Origin: Rhodospirillales bacterium
Lineage (GTDB): Bacteria > Pseudomonadota > Alphaproteobacteria > CACIAM-22H2
DNA length: 64,000 bases
Assembly (NCBI GenBank): GCA_016794025.1
Contig: JAEUKX010000031.1
Coordinates: 116,432-180,431, forward strand
Direction: 5' to 3'
Below, in pieces: positions 26,567 through 36,058 of this stretch. Position 1 is the first letter of the stretch. Every line of letters begins with the position of its first letter. The notes under the pieces were generated by a model, which searched no databases, had not been told where the DNA came from, and saw nothing but the letters and a program-made list of their open reading frames with translations. A program made the position numbers and the translations under genes.

Positions 26567-26583
26567 GGGCTAATCTCCGCCGC

Positions 26584-27213
26584 ATGGAATCGACTCCGAC
26601 CGCCGGCCTCGAAGGGCGCGCGCTCGCCTGCCGTCGCGGCGGGCGGACCGTGTTCCGCGCACTCGACCTTGCCGCGGCACCCGGCGACCTGCTCGTGCTG
26701 CGGGGCGCCAACGGAACCGGCAAATCGAGCCTGCTGCGCCTGCTTGCGGGCCTACTGGCGCCGTCGGATGGCCGGCTCGCATGGGACGGCGAGGCGGTCG
26801 ACGAAGATCCGGCGGCGCACCGCCGGCGCGTGGCCTATGTCGGCCACAACGATGCCCTGAAGCCGACCCTGACGCTGGCCGAGCACATGCGCTTCCACGC
26901 GGCCCTGCGCGCCGTACCGGGCGATGCGTGCGCGGCAGCGCTTGACGCGTTCGGTCTTGGCGCGCTTGCCGGCGTGCCCGCGCGATTCCTCAGCCAGGGC
27001 CAGCGCCGACGCGCCGCACTGGCGCGGCTTGTCGCGGCGCCGGCCGCTCTCTGGCTTCTCGACGAGCCGACCAACGGCCTTGACGCGGCCTCGGTCGAGG
27101 CGCTTGCCCGCGCGGTCGCGCGCCATCGCGCGTCGGGCGGGATCGTCGTGGCGGCCACCCACCTTGAATTCGCGGGTGCCTCGGCGCGCACGCTGACGCT
27201 GGGGGCCGCGTGA
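26584..27213 (+). CDS. ccmA: Heme exporter/cytochrome c maturation ATPase CcmA
   Basis: A 209-residue ABC ATPase that works with CcmB (and CcmC/D) to release heme-loaded CcmE during c-type cytochrome assembly. Walker A is GANGTGKSS at about residues 42-50. The signature LSQGQRRRAALARL has the Q-rich form typical of CcmA. Walker B is LWLLDEPTNGLD and the H-loop is AATHL. It is the first gene of the ccmABCDEFGHI operon. No Shine-Dalgarno is visible before ATG 26584, and the T tract of a terminator ends 17 bp upstream, so leaderless initiation is possible. The stop overlaps the ccmB GTG. Confidence 0.95.
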   Translation: MESTPTAGLEGRALACRRGGRTVFRALDLAAAPGDLLVLRGANGTGKSSLLRLLAGLLAPSDGRLAWDGEAVDEDPAAHRRRVAYVGHNDALKPTLTLAEHMRFHAALRAVPGDACAAALDAFGLGALAGVPARFLSQGQRRRAALARLVAAPAALWLLDEPTNGLDAASVEALARAVARHRASGGIVVAATHLEFAGASARTLTLGAA

Positions 27214-27875
27214 GCGCGGCCCTTGCCCTTGTCGCGCGCGACGTGCGCCTGGCGCTGCGCACGCCGGCGGAGACGCTGACCATCCTTGCGTTCTTCGTGA
27301 TCGCCGCCACGCTATTCGCCTTCGGCATCGGGCCCGAACCGCAGGCGCTGGCGCGCGTGGCGACGGGCATCGTGTGGGTCGTGGCGCTGCTGGCCTGCCT
27401 CATCTCGCTCGACCGGCTGTTCCAGGCCGAGGCGGACGACGGCAGCCTCGACCAGCTCGTGCTGGCGCCGGCGCCGCTCGAACTGCTCGTTCTCGCGAAG
27501 TGTCTTGCGCAGTGGCTGACGACCGCGCTGCCCCTTGTCGTCGTTTCGCCGCTTGTCGCCACGATGCTCCAGCTCTCCCCGCACGGCTATGCCACGCTGC
27601 TGGCAAGCCTGCTGCTCGGCACGCCCAGCCTCACCCTGTTCGGCGCGGTGGGGGCCGCGCTCGCCGTGGGGGCGCGCAAGGGCGGCGCGCTGCTCGCGCT
27701 GATCGTCCTGCCGCTCTACGTTCCGGTGCTTATTTTCGCGGTCGCCGCGGTCGAGGCGTCCATTGCCGGACTGTCGCCGCGACCCCATCTCTTCCTGCTG
27801 GCCGGCCTTGCGGTTTTCGCGCTGACGCTCGCCCCGTTCGCGGCGTCGGCGGCTCTCCGGCAGGCCAGCGAGTAG
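27210..27875 (+). CDS. ccmB: Heme exporter permease CcmB
   Basis: A 221-residue integral membrane protein with about six helices. ARDVRLALRTPAETLTILAFFV at the N-terminus is the CcmB entry helix, and DRLFQAEADDGSLDQL is the conserved amphipathic loop. Later helices include LLASLLLGTPSLTLFGAVGAAL. It forms the membrane part of the CcmAB ABC complex. Translation is probably coupled to ccmA through the GTGA overlap at 27210-27213. ccmC follows after 100 bp. Confidence 0.95.
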   Translation: MSAALALVARDVRLALRTPAETLTILAFFVIAATLFAFGIGPEPQALARVATGIVWVVALLACLISLDRLFQAEADDGSLDQLVLAPAPLELLVLAKCLAQWLTTALPLVVVSPLVATMLQLSPHGYATLLASLLLGTPSLTLFGAVGAALAVGARKGGALLALIVLPLYVPVLIFAVAAVEASIAGLSPRPHLFLLAGLAVFALTLAPFAASAALRQASE

Positions 27876-27975
27876 GTCATACTGCGCCCATTTGTCGCCC
27901 CGATTGGGTTGGAAAATCCGGGGCGGCGGGCAATACTCCGGCCCGGCCGAAAAGGCCCCTTCCGAGGACCCCCTG

Positions 27976-28722
27976 TTGAACTGGCACCGCTACGCAAGCC
28001 CCGCGAACTTCAAGCGCCTGTCCGACCGCCTGCTGCCGTGGGCCGCGGGCGGTGCGGCGCTGTTTCTGGCGGCGGGCGTGTGGAGCGGGCTTGTCGTCTC
28101 GCCGGCCGACTACCAGCAGGGCGAGACGGTGCGCATCATGTACGTGCATGTGCCCGCCGCGTGGATGTCGATGTTCGTCTACGCCAACATGGCCGTGGCG
28201 GCGGCGGCGGCCCTCGTCTGGCGCCATCCGCTGGCCGAGGTGGCCGGCCGCGCGATCGCGCCCGTCGGCGCCGCCTTCACCTTCCTTTGCCTCGTGACCG
28301 GCTCGCTGTGGGGCAAGCCGATGTGGGGGACCTGGTGGGTATGGGACGCGCGGCTCACGTCGGTGCTGATCCTTTTCTTCGTCTATCTCGCCTACATGGC
28401 GCTCAACGCCGCCTTCGACGAGCCCGAGCGGGGTGCACGCGCCTCGGCCGTGCTGGCCCTTGTCGGGGCCATCAACCTTCCCGTCATCAAGTTCTCGGTC
28501 GACTGGTGGAACACGCTGCACCAGCCCGCCTCGGTCACGCGGCTCGACGCGCCGGCGATCGACCCCTCGATGCTGGCGCCGCTGCTTGCGATGGCGATCG
28601 GCTTCACGCTCTTCTTCGTGGCCGTCGCGTTCGTGCGCATCCGCGCCGAACTCGTCGAGCGGCGCCTCGAGGCGCTGCGCCACGCGCGCGTCGCGGGCGA
28701 AGCGGCGGCGGAGCGCACATGA
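27976..28722 (+). CDS. ccmC: Heme-handling protein CcmC
   Basis: A 248-residue six-helix member of the heme-handling protein family that loads heme onto CcmE. The tryptophan-rich WWD domain [13 protein letters not shown] is at about residues 117-129, flanked by the conserved axial histidines in [10 protein letters not shown] and WWNTLHQP. I chose TTG at 27976 (GAGGA 7-8 nt upstream; protein starts [21 protein letters not shown] after Met). This matches the usual CcmC N-terminus better than the longer frame from 27892. It overlaps ccmD by ATGA. Confidence 0.94.
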   Translation: MNWHRYASPANFKRLSDRLLPWAAGGAALFLAAGVWSGLVVSPADYQQGETVRIMYVHVPAAWMSMFVYANMAVAAAAALVWRHPLAEVAGRAIAPVGAAFTFLCLVTGSLWGKPMWGTWWVWDARLTSVLILFFVYLAYMALNAAFDEPERGARASAVLALVGAINLPVIKFSVDWWNTLHQPASVTRLDAPAIDPSMLAPLLAMAIGFTLFFVAVAFVRIRAELVERRLEALRHARVAGEAAAERT

Positions 28723-28886
28723 TGGCAGCCTTCCTCGACATGGGCGGCTATGCCGCGTTCGTGTGGCCGGCCTGGCTGCTGTCGGCAGCGATCCTTGTCG
28801 CGGTCTCGGTTTCGAGCGTGCGCCGCCTGCGCGCGCTCGAGCGCGAGCTTGCGGAGGCCGAAGGCGGCCGGGACCCGCACTCGTGA
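28719..28886 (+). CDS. ccmD: Cytochrome c maturation accessory protein CcmD
   Basis: A 55-residue single-helix membrane protein. [21 protein letters not shown] is followed by a basic, then acidic amphipathic tail ([14 protein letters not shown]). This is the standard CcmD pattern, including the Tyr and the cytoplasmic charged tail. It assists release of holo-CcmE from CcmC. It overlaps ccmC (ATGA) and ccmE (GTGA). Confidence 0.9.
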   Translation: MMAAFLDMGGYAAFVWPAWLLSAAILVAVSVSSVRRLRALERELAEAEGGRDPHS

Positions 28887-29353
28887 AGCTGCCCCGCGCC
28901 CGCCAGGCCAAGCGCCGACGGCTGATGGTGCTGCTGCTCGCAGCACTGGGCCTCGGCACGGCCGCCGCCCTCACCCTCACCGCGTTCGACGACCATCTCG
29001 TGTTCTTCCACACGCCCAGCGACGTCGCCGCCCACAAGGTGCCGGTCGACCGGCAGATGCGCATCGGCGGCCTGGTCGAGGAAGGCTCGGTCGAGCGCGT
29101 TGCAGGCTCGCCGGTCATTCGATTCCGCGTGACCGATCTCGAGCACGCGGTCCCCGTCACCTATCAGGGCGTGCTGCCCGACCTTTTCCGCGAGGGACAG
29201 GGCGTGGTCGCGAACGGCAGGCTCGGCGCCGACGGCACGTTCCGCGCCGCCGAGGTGCTGGCCAAGCACGACGAGAACTACATGCCCAGCGAGGTCGCCG
29301 AGGCGCTCAAGCGGTCCGGCCGCTGGCAGGAAGGGGCGGCCAAGCCCAAATGA
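28883..29353 (+). CDS. ccmE: Heme chaperone CcmE
   Basis: A 156-residue membrane-anchored periplasmic heme chaperone. A basic N-terminus (RQAKRRR) leads into one helix ([20 protein letters not shown]), followed by the OB-fold beta barrel. Heme is attached covalently at His129 in HDENYMP, with Tyr133 as ligand, exactly the proteobacterial motif rather than the archaeal Cys form. GTG start at 28883 overlaps the ccmD stop; the stop overlaps the ccmF ATG. Confidence 0.96.
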   Translation: MKLPRARQAKRRRLMVLLLAALGLGTAAALTLTAFDDHLVFFHTPSDVAAHKVPVDRQMRIGGLVEEGSVERVAGSPVIRFRVTDLEHAVPVTYQGVLPDLFREGQGVVANGRLGADGTFRAAEVLAKHDENYMPSEVAEALKRSGRWQEGAAKPK

Positions 29354-31383
29354 TCGCGGAGATCGGACATTTCGCGCTTGTCCTGGCGCTTTGCGTGGCG
29401 CTCGCGCAGTCTGTCCTGCCGCTCGTGGGGGCCGCGCGGGGCGACAGCGCCCTGATGGCCTTCGCGAAGCCCGCGGCACTCGCGCAGTTCGCGCTCGTCG
29501 CGCTCGCCTTCGGCTGCCTGACCTACTCCTTCGTCGTGTCCGACTTCACGGTGCGCAACGTCGTGATGAACTCGCACTCGGCCAAGCCGCTCCTCTACAA
29601 GGTCTCGGGCACTTGGGGAAACCACGAGGGCTCGATGGTCCTGTGGTCGCTGATCCTCGGGCTGTTCGGCGCGCTTGTCGCGGGCTTTGGGCGCAACCTT
29701 CCGCCCGGGCTGAAGGCGCGCACGCTCGCCGTGCAGGGCATGATCGGCGTGGCGTTCCTGGCCTTCATCGTCTTCACCTCGAACCCGTTCGAGCGCGTCT
29801 TCCCGCCGCCCACCGACGGACGCGACCTCAACCCGCTGCTGCAGGACCCCGGCCTCGCCTTCCACCCTCCGTTCCTCTACGTGGGCTATGTCGGCTTCTC
29901 GATCGTCTTCGCCTTCGCGATGGCCGCCCTCATCGAGGGACGCGTGGATGCCGCGTGGGCGCGCTGGGTGCGGCCGTGGACGCTTGCGGCCTGGTCGGCG
30001 CTGACGCTGGGCATCGCGCTGGGCTCGTGGTGGGCCTATTACGAGCTGGGCTGGGGCGGCTGGTGGTACTGGGACCCGGTCGAGAACGCGAGCTTCATGC
30101 CCTGGCTGGTGGGTGCCGCCCTTCTCCACTCGGCCATCGTCGCGGAGAAGCGCGACGCGCTGAAGACATGGACGATCCTGCTGTCGATCCTGGCGTTCGC
30201 GCTGTCGCTCGTGGGCACGTTCCTCGTGCGCTCGGGCGTCCTTACCTCGGTGCATGCCTTCGCAGTCGACCCGGCGCGCGGCATCTTCATCCTTGCGATC
30301 CTCGTTGCCGCCATCGGCGGCTCGCTTGCCATGTATGCGTGGCGCGCGCCGATGCTGAAGGGCGGCGGTCTCTTCCAGCCCGTCAGCCGCGAGGGCGCGC
30401 TCGTCTTCAACAACGTCATCCTTGCGACCGCGGCGGCGACCGTCTTCATCGGCACGCTCTACCCGCTGTTCCTCGAGGCACTGGGCGGCGCCAAGGTTTC
30501 GGTGGGCCCGCCCTTTTTCAACGCGACCTTCGTGCCGCTGATGATCCCGCTGCTGCTCGCCGTTTCGGCCGGCCCGATGCTGGGCTGGAAGCGCGCGGAT
30601 CTTGCCGGCGCGCTCCAGCGCCTGCGCGCGGCGATGGTCGTGTCGCTCGTCGTGGTCGCGGCCGCGTACTGGTTCGCGGACCGGCGCAGCGTCTATGCGG
30701 CACTGGGCATGGGGCTGGCGGCGTGGCTGTTCTTCGGCGCGCTCGTCGAATGGGCCGAACGCGTGCGCCTCTTCCGTGCGCCGATGGGCACGGTGTGGTC
30801 GCGTGCGGCCAACCTGCCGCGCGCAAGCTGGGGCATGACGATCGCGCATGCGGGCCTCGGCCTCGTGGTGATGGGGATCGCCGGCGTGACCGCGTGGCAG
30901 ACCGAGGTGATCCGCGTGGCGCGCACGGGCGACGCGTTCGATGTCGCGGGCTACAAGTTCGTCTTCAAGGGCGTGACGCGCGACGAAGGGCCGAACTACC
31001 ACATCGCGCGCGGCACCTTCGAGGTCTACCGCAACGAGAAGCTCTACGCCGTGATGGCACCCGAGCGGCGCTTCTTCCCCGTGGCCGGAATGTCGACGAC
31101 GGAAACAGCCATCCGCACGAACCTGCTGGCCGACCTCTACGCCACCATCGGCGACCCGGAAAGCGCCGCGCAGACCGGCAACATCCCGGCCTTTCTTGCG
31201 CCCGTGACGCCGCAGACCGCCTGGACGGTGCGCATCTATCACAATCCGCTTGTTCCGTGGATCTGGCTGGGGGCCTGCACGATGGTGCTGGGCGGACTCG
31301 TATCGCTGACCGACCGGCGCCACCGCGTCGGCGCGCCCGCGCGCGTCCGGCCGACGGATACAGTGGCGAGTCCGGCCGAATGA
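29350..31383 (+). CDS. ccmF: Cytochrome c heme lyase subunit CcmF
   Basis: A 677-residue multi-pass membrane protein, core of the heme ligation complex with CcmH and CcmI. The WWD domain [18 protein letters not shown] lies at about residues 235-252. [16 protein letters not shown] and the conserved periplasmic His-containing segments ([20 protein letters not shown]) are present. A C-terminal periplasmic domain ([20 protein letters not shown]) precedes the last helix. Length is typical. It is coupled by ATGA overlaps on both sides. Confidence 0.97.
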   Translation: MIAEIGHFALVLALCVALAQSVLPLVGAARGDSALMAFAKPAALAQFALVALAFGCLTYSFVVSDFTVRNVVMNSHSAKPLLYKVSGTWGNHEGSMVLWSLILGLFGALVAGFGRNLPPGLKARTLAVQGMIGVAFLAFIVFTSNPFERVFPPPTDGRDLNPLLQDPGLAFHPPFLYVGYVGFSIVFAFAMAALIEGRVDAAWARWVRPWTLAAWSALTLGIALGSWWAYYELGWGGWWYWDPVENASFMPWLVGAALLHSAIVAEKRDALKTWTILLSILAFALSLVGTFLVRSGVLTSVHAFAVDPARGIFILAILVAAIGGSLAMYAWRAPMLKGGGLFQPVSREGALVFNNVILATAAATVFIGTLYPLFLEALGGAKVSVGPPFFNATFVPLMIPLLLAVSAGPMLGWKRADLAGALQRLRAAMVVSLVVVAAAYWFADRRSVYAALGMGLAAWLFFGALVEWAERVRLFRAPMGTVWSRAANLPRASWGMTIAHAGLGLVVMGIAGVTAWQTEVIRVARTGDAFDVAGYKFVFKGVTRDEGPNYHIARGTFEVYRNEKLYAVMAPERRFFPVAGMSTTETAIRTNLLADLYATIGDPESAAQTGNIPAFLAPVTPQTAWTVRIYHNPLVPWIWLGACTMVLGGLVSLTDRRHRVGAPARVRPTDTVASPAE

Positions 31384-31919
31384 AGCGCCTGCTGTTCCTG
31401 CTGCCACTCGCGCTGTTCGCGGTGCTCGCCGGCTATTTCTACGCCGGCCTCCAGCGCGACCCGGCCGAGATCCCGAGCGCGCTCATCGACAAGCCCGTGC
31501 CAGAGTTCGCGCTGGCGCCCGTCGCGGGTGTGGGCAAGCCGGGGCTTTCCACGGCCACGCTCAAGGGCGACGTGTCGCTGGTGAACGTCTTCGCCTCGTG
31601 GTGCCCGCCGTGCCGGGTGGAGCACCCGCTGCTCGTGCGCCTGTCGCGCGAGAGCGACGTGCCGATCTACGGCCTCAACTACAAGGACAAGGCCGAGGAT
31701 GCGCGGCGCTGGCTTGCGGAGCTCGGCAATCCCTATCGCGCGATCGGCTGGGATTTCGAGAACCGCGTGGCGATCGATTTCGGCGTCTACGGCGCGCCCG
31801 AGACTTTCGTGATTGACCGCAAGGGGACGATCCGCCACCGCCATGTCGGCGCCATCACGCCGGACCTGCTCGACAAGACGCTGCTGCCGCTCGTGCAGAA
31901 GCTGAGGGCCGAGCCATGA
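31380..31919 (+). CDS. ccmG: Thiol:disulfide oxidoreductase CcmG/DsbE
   Basis: A 179-residue membrane-anchored thioredoxin-like protein that keeps apocytochrome CXXCH cysteines reduced for heme attachment. An N-terminal helix (RLLFLLPLALFAVLAGYFYAG) is followed by the thioredoxin fold with active site WCPPC near residue 75. YGAPETFVIDRKG contains the conserved cis-proline/GAPET loop. It sits between ccmF and ccmH with 4-bp overlaps. Confidence 0.96.
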   Translation: MKRLLFLLPLALFAVLAGYFYAGLQRDPAEIPSALIDKPVPEFALAPVAGVGKPGLSTATLKGDVSLVNVFASWCPPCRVEHPLLVRLSRESDVPIYGLNYKDKAEDARRWLAELGNPYRAIGWDFENRVAIDFGVYGAPETFVIDRKGTIRHRHVGAITPDLLDKTLLPLVQKLRAEP

Positions 31920-32383
31920 GGTTCGTGCTGGCGCTGCTCGCGGTCCTGGGCGCGACGCCGGCACTGGCCGTGCTGCCGCACGAGATGCTGGCCGACCCGG
32001 CGCAGGAAGCCCGCGCGCGCGCGATCAGCCAGGAACTCCGCTGCCTCGTCTGCCAGAACCAGCCGATCGACGATTCGAACGCGCCGCTCGCAGCCGACCT
32101 GCGCCGGCTCGTGCGCGAGCGGATCACGGCGGGCGACAGCGACGACGCCGTGCTGCGTTACGTCACGCAGCGCTACGGCGATTACGTGCTCCTCAAGCCG
32201 CCCGTGCGCGAGGACACGTTCGTGCTGTGGTACGGCCCCTTCGCGATACTGGCGCTGGCACTCGCCGGGGCCGCGGTCTATGTGCGCCGCCGCCGGCCCG
32301 ATGCCGCAGCCGCCCCCGCGCCGCTGTCGGAGGACGAGGAGGCGCGCCTTGCCGCCCTCGTCGGGGAGAAGGACCGGCCGTGA
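31916..32383 (+). CDS. ccmH: Cytochrome c maturation thioredoxin-like protein CcmH
   Basis: A 155-residue protein with a signal peptide (FVLALLAVLGATPALA) and a periplasmic three-helix domain bearing LRCLVCQNQ, with redox cysteines about 43 and 46. One C-terminal helix (GPFAILALALAGAAVYV) follows. It corresponds to the N-terminal half of E. coli CcmH; the TPR half is the separate ccmI gene, as is usual in alphaproteobacteria. It overlaps ccmG and ccmI by 4 bp. Confidence 0.95.
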   Translation: MRFVLALLAVLGATPALAVLPHEMLADPAQEARARAISQELRCLVCQNQPIDDSNAPLAADLRRLVRERITAGDSDDAVLRYVTQRYGDYVLLKPPVREDTFVLWYGPFAILALALAGAAVYVRRRRPDAAAAPAPLSEDEEARLAALVGEKDRP

Positions 32384-33786
32384 CCGAGGTTCTTCTTGGC
32401 ACGCTCGCGACGCTCGTGGTCGCCATCCTCGTCTGGCCGCTGCTGCGCCGGCCGATGCCGCAGCCCGTGCGCGCGGCCTACGATCTCGAGGTCCATCGCG
32501 ACCAGCTGGCCGAACTTGGCCGCGATCTGGAACGCGGCACGATCACCGACGCCGAGGCGCGCGCCGCACGCGCGGAGATCGGCCGGCGCATGCTGGCGCT
32601 GGCCGACGCGCCTGCCGCCGAAGCTGGCGCGGCGCCGCGCGGCAATGCGCGGGTGCTGGCGATCCTCATTGCCGTGGCCCTGCCGGCGGGCGCCTTCGGC
32701 ATATACCTGCAGCAGGGTTCGCCCGGCCTGCCGGGCGTGCCGCTCGCCGAACGGCGCGTGGAAGACGCCGCGCAGCAGGCCGCCGACCGGCAGCTCGCCG
32801 CATTCGCGCGCGCCATGTACGAGCGCGTCGAGCGCAACCCGGCGGATCTCGAGGCGTGGGTGCGCATCGCACAGGCGTCCGGCGCGCTCAACATGCCGGA
32901 GAAGTCGCTCGAGGCATGGCGCAAGGCCGACGAACTCTCCGGCGGCCAGCCCGAGATCGCGGGCCCGCTGGCCGAAGCCGCCGTCGCGGTCGCGGGCGGC
33001 CAGGTCACGCCGGAAGCCGAGGGCGCGTTCGCGCGCGTGCTCGAGGCTGACCCCGGCGATCCGCGCGCACGCTACTACATGGGTCTTGCGCGCGCGCAAT
33101 CCGGCGACCGCGCGGGCGCCGTGCGCATCTGGTTCGATCTTGCCGCCGCCTCGGCGCCGGACTCGCCCTGGCTGCCGACCGTGCGCGAGGCGCTCGACAA
33201 GACCGCGCGCGAAGCGCACATCGACACGCGCCGGCTGCGGCCGTCCGCCAACAACCCGAAGGCAATCGTGCGACTCGGACCGCCGAAGCTGGGGGGCGGC
33301 GACCGGCCTTCCGACCAGATTGCCGGCCTGCCCGACGCGGAGCGCACGGCCGCGATCCGCAACATGGTCGACGGGCTCGCGGCGCGGCTTGAAAGCCAGC
33401 CCGACGATCTCGAAGGCTGGCGCCGGCTGGCGCGCTCGCGCAAGGTGCTGGGCGAGCCGGATAAGGCGCTGGCCGCACACGCGCGCGCCGCGCAGATCGC
33501 ACCGGACAATCTCGACGTGCTGCGCGACTATGCCTCGGCGCTTCTCGAGATGCACGATCCCGACAAGGCGCTGGAGCCCGCCGCGCGCACCGCCATGTCG
33601 AACCTTCTCGCCAAGTCGCCCAACGAGGGCACCGCGCTGTGGCTCATGGGACAGGACGAGGCGATCGCGGGCAACGCGATGGTCGCGACGGCGCTCTGGC
33701 AGCGGCTGCTGGCCCTGATGCCGGCAGATGCGCCCGCGCGTACCGACCTGCAGCGGCGTATCGACAGGCTCAAGACGGGAAACTGA
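32380..33786 (+). CDS. ccmI: Cytochrome c maturation protein CcmI (TPR)
   Basis: A 468-residue protein that presents apocytochrome c to the CcmF/H lyase. Two N-terminal helices (LLGTLATLVVAILVWPLL and ARVLAILIAVALPAGAFGIYL) flank a cytoplasmic leucine-zipper-like loop with the CcmI signature YDLEVHRDQLAELGRDLERG. The periplasmic part has TPR units around 155-280 and 340-460. It is longer than many CcmI proteins because of the second TPR block. GTG start at 32380 overlaps the ccmH stop. It ends the operon 1 bp from the convergent PAS gene. Confidence 0.93.
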   Translation: MTEVLLGTLATLVVAILVWPLLRRPMPQPVRAAYDLEVHRDQLAELGRDLERGTITDAEARAARAEIGRRMLALADAPAAEAGAAPRGNARVLAILIAVALPAGAFGIYLQQGSPGLPGVPLAERRVEDAAQQAADRQLAAFARAMYERVERNPADLEAWVRIAQASGALNMPEKSLEAWRKADELSGGQPEIAGPLAEAAVAVAGGQVTPEAEGAFARVLEADPGDPRARYYMGLARAQSGDRAGAVRIWFDLAAASAPDSPWLPTVREALDKTAREAHIDTRRLRPSANNPKAIVRLGPPKLGGGDRPSDQIAGLPDAERTAAIRNMVDGLAARLESQPDDLEGWRRLARSRKVLGEPDKALAAHARAAQIAPDNLDVLRDYASALLEMHDPDKALEPAARTAMSNLLAKSPNEGTALWLMGQDEAIAGNAMVATALWQRLLALMPADAPARTDLQRRIDRLKTGN

Positions 33787-33787
33787 G

Positions 33788-34246
33788 CTAGCCGCGCTTG
33801 TCCACGCGAAAGGCTGCCGCGAGGATGAACGCCACGTCGCCCTTGGCGCCGGCGAGCGGCAGCGACAGCCGCTCCCATGTCTGCGGTTCCTCGCCGGGAC
33901 CGAACCATCCGGCATAGACGCGCCAGTAGGGGCGCTGCGTGCGGCGCACGAGGCGGTATTCGGCCGTCAGCAGGCTCGCCTGCTCGGCCGGCAGATCCTC
34001 GACCGCCGTACCCGTCAGGTCGACCCCGAATGCCTTGCGGAAGGTGGTGCCGTAGAAGCCGTAGCGGAAGCGCGCCTGCGCACGGACCTCGATGATGACG
34101 AGGTTGCGCGCCCACTCGGCCAGCCCCTCGACCGGGAAGCCCTTGGCCGGCGGCATGCCGCCCGAGGCCGGCGACTGGTCCAGCCAGAAACGGTAGAGCC
34201 GACGCAAGGTCTCGCTCTCGATCGTGCGCAGCAGTTCTTCGCTCAT
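33788..34246 (-). CDS. PAS-domain protein (PAS_5-like), function unknown
   Basis: A 152-residue soluble single-domain protein. LRRLYRFWLDQSPASGGMPP then ARFRYGFYGTTFRKAFGVDLTG and a C-terminal LSLPLAGAKGDVAFILAAAF match the small alphaproteobacterial PAS_5 proteins. These have no output domain; some affect the cell cycle or motility, but no role can be assigned here. ATG start at 34244-34246. It converges on ccmI and is downstream of tRNA-Ala on the same strand. Confidence 0.75.
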   Translation of the reverse strand: MSEELLRTIESETLRRLYRFWLDQSPASGGMPPAKGFPVEGLAEWARNLVIIEVRAQARFRYGFYGTTFRKAFGVDLTGTAVEDLPAEQASLLTAEYRLVRRTQRPYWRVYAGWFGPGEEPQTWERLSLPLAGAKGDVAFILAAAFRVDKRG

Positions 34247-34366
34247 CGGCGTCCCCGCGGCCGGTTTAGCAGCAAACCCCGCACGCACGCCAGAACGCGC
34301 GGCCCAGGGCGGGGAGCGCCCGGATTTCAGCGGCGGATCGGGGGATATTTGCGGCGGCGGGCGGGA

Positions 34367-34442
34367 TGGTGGAGCCGATCGGGATCGAACCGACGACCTC
34401 CTCATTGCGAACGAGGCGCTCTCCCAGCTGAGCTACGGCCCC
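34367..34442 (-). tRNA. tRNA-Ala (anticodon CGC)
   Basis: A 76-nt cloverleaf. The acceptor GGGGCCG pairs with CGGCTCC (one G-T pair), the D stem is GCTC/GAGC and the anticodon stem CCTCG/TGAGG holds loop TTCGCAA. The T stem is GTCGG/CCGAT with loop TTCGATC, and CCA is encoded. Anticodon CGC reads the Ala codon GCG, which suits this GC-rich genome. A near-consensus sigma-70 promoter lies just upstream. Confidence 0.97.
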
Positions 34443-34465
34443 ACTCGCCCGTCGAAAGGCGCGCG

Positions 34466-34494
34466 ATAATGCGTTCGGCCCCCCGCCCTGTCAA
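34466..34494 (-). promoter_or_regulatory. Sigma-70 promoter of tRNA-Ala
   Basis: On the minus strand TTGACA (34489-34494), a 17-nt spacer and CATTAT (34466-34471) place the start at about 34459, some 17 nt before the mature tRNA 5' end. A GC-rich discriminator follows the -10, as expected for a stable-RNA promoter. Confidence 0.8.
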
Positions 34495-34581
34495 GGGACG
34501 GATTATCGCGGTCTTGCAGGGGCTTGCGCGCTTCGTGTACGGTGCCGTTCGCATTCGTCGCCGCGAGGAGCCGCGCCCGCC

Positions 34582-34860
34582 ATGCACGCGCTTGGATCGC
34601 TGATCTTCAACGTCGTCCAGATCTACATCTGGCTTCTCGTCGCCTCGGCGCTGCTGTCGTGGCTGCTTGCCTTCAACGTTCTCAATCCGCGGAACCAGGT
34701 CGTCTACACGATCGCCGATTTCCTCTACCGCGTGACCGAACCGGCGCTGCGGCCCATCCGGCGCTTCGTGCCCAATCTCGGGGGCATCGACATCTCGCCG
34801 GTCGTGCTGATCCTGCTGCTGATCTTCGTCCAGAACCTGATCGTCGAGTACTGGCCCTGA
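34582..34860 (+). CDS. YggT family membrane protein
   Basis: A 92-residue protein with two hydrophobic segments (IFNVVQIYIWLLVASALLSWL and ISPVVLILLLIFVQNLIV). They are separated by a loop with the YggT signature RVTEPALRPIRRFVPNLGGID. The family is linked to osmotic tolerance or division-site function in other bacteria. The arrangement YggT-DUF167-FolD seen here recurs in alphaproteobacteria. DUF167 starts 4 bp downstream. Confidence 0.92.
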   Translation: MHALGSLIFNVVQIYIWLLVASALLSWLLAFNVLNPRNQVVYTIADFLYRVTEPALRPIRRFVPNLGGIDISPVVLILLLIFVQNLIVEYWP

Positions 34861-34864
34861 CGCG

Positions 34865-35185
34865 ATGGCGGCGGCGGACGTCCCGGTGCATTCGCCGATC
34901 GCTCCCGCCGCGGACGGCGTCTATCTTCAGGTGCGCGTGACGCCGCGCGCAAGGCGCCGCGGCGTGGGCGCCGTCGACGGCGAGGGCGCGCTTGCCGTTG
35001 CCGTGGGCGCGCCGCCCGAGGACGGCAGGGCGACGGCCGAGGCGGTCGAACTGCTGGCCGAACATTTCGGCCTGCCGAAGCGCGCCTTCGTGCTGGCGCA
35101 GGGGGCCGCATCGCGGCGCAAGCGTTTCAAGATCGCAGGCGCACCCGACGCGCTGATGGCAACGATGAAGGCGAGGCTGCCATGA
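34865..35185 (+). CDS. DUF167 family protein (YggU-like)
   Basis: A 106-residue small alpha/beta protein. [18 protein letters not shown] and [25 protein letters not shown] are the family signature (the G(A/S)PP-DG-AN block, with T replacing N). A C-terminal [10 protein letters not shown] follows. Biochemical function is unknown in the family. It overlaps folD by ATGA and follows the YggT gene closely, so the three are probably cotranscribed. Confidence 0.9.
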   Translation: MAAADVPVHSPIAPAADGVYLQVRVTPRARRRGVGAVDGEGALAVAVGAPPEDGRATAEAVELLAEHFGLPKRAFVLAQGAASRRKRFKIAGAPDALMATMKARLP

Positions 35186-36057
35186 CCGCAAGACGCATCG
35201 ACGGGAAGGCGACCGCCGCCGACCTGCGCGCCGCCGTGGCGCTCGAGGTGGACGAGCTCGAGGAGAAGCACCGCTTCACGCCCGGCCTTGCCGTCGTGCT
35301 GGTGGGCGAGGATCCGGCAAGCCAGGTCTATGTCGGGGCCAAGCACAAGGCGACGCTGGAAGTCGGCATGAAGAGCTTCGAGCACCGCCTGTCGGCCGAC
35401 ACGTCGGAAGCCCAGCTCCTCGAACTGATCCAGCAGCTCAATTCGCGCGACGAGGTGGACGGCATCCTCGTCCAGCTGCCGCTGCCACGGCATATCGACG
35501 CAACCAAGGTGCTCGACGCCATCGACCCGAAGAAGGACGTCGACGGATTCCACGCGATGAATGCGGGCCTTCTGGCCACGGGCCGCGCCGCGCTTGTGCC
35601 CTGCACGCCCGCCGGCTCGATGCGCCTGCTGCGGCAGGTCGAGCCGGCGCTTGCCGGCCGGCATGCCGTCATCGTCGGCCGCTCAAACATCGTGGGCAAG
35701 CCGATGGCCCAGCTCCTGCTGGCCGCCGACTGCACCGTGACCATCGCGCACTCCAAGACGCGCGACCTGCCCGCGATCGTGCGGCAGGCCGACATCGTGA
35801 TCGCTGCCGTCGGCCGGCCGGAGATGATCCGCGGCGACTGGATAAAGCCGGGCGCCATCGTGATCGACGTGGGCATCAACCGCCTGCCGGGCACGGACGG
35901 CGGCAAGGGCAGGCTCGTGGGCGACGTCGCCTTCGCGGAAGCCGAGAAGGTCGCCGGCGCCATCACGCCGGTTCCCGGCGGCGTGGGGCCCATGACGATT
36001 GCCTGCCTGCTTGCCAACACGCTGCAGGCGGCCAAGGCGCGGCGCGGGATTTCCTGA
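35182..36057 (+). CDS. folD: Bifunctional methylenetetrahydrofolate dehydrogenase/cyclohydrolase FolD
   Basis: A 291-residue cytoplasmic enzyme that converts 5,10-methylene-THF to 10-formyl-[20 protein letters not shown] contains the catalytic Tyr/Lys. [14 protein letters not shown] and [14 protein letters not shown] are the folate-site signatures. [16 protein letters not shown] is the NADP Rossmann loop and [18 protein letters not shown] the C-terminal motif. Length is typical. It converges on the DUF3253 gene with 1 bp between stops. Confidence 0.97.
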   Translation: MTARRIDGKATAADLRAAVALEVDELEEKHRFTPGLAVVLVGEDPASQVYVGAKHKATLEVGMKSFEHRLSADTSEAQLLELIQQLNSRDEVDGILVQLPLPRHIDATKVLDAIDPKKDVDGFHAMNAGLLATGRAALVPCTPAGSMRLLRQVEPALAGRHAVIVGRSNIVGKPMAQLLLAADCTVTIAHSKTRDLPAIVRQADIVIAAVGRPEMIRGDWIKPGAIVIDVGINRLPGTDGGKGRLVGDVAFAEAEKVAGAITPVPGGVGPMTIACLLANTLQAAKARRGIS

Positions 36058-36058
36058 G

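Larger units (their letters stand above)
26166..26583 (+). other. Gene-free leader region before the ccm operon
   Basis: About 420 bp without a credible gene. The part at 26220-26360 is the most AT-rich stretch in the neighbourhood and probably holds promoters. TTGAAA at 26239 and TATGAT at 26267 are seen, but 22 bp apart, so not as one sigma-70 promoter. The second half (26381-26566) is rich in complementary GC blocks, including a long hairpin and a strong terminator annotated separately. Only 17 bp lie between the end of the T tract and the ccmA ATG, and no Shine-Dalgarno is visible there. Confidence 0.6.
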
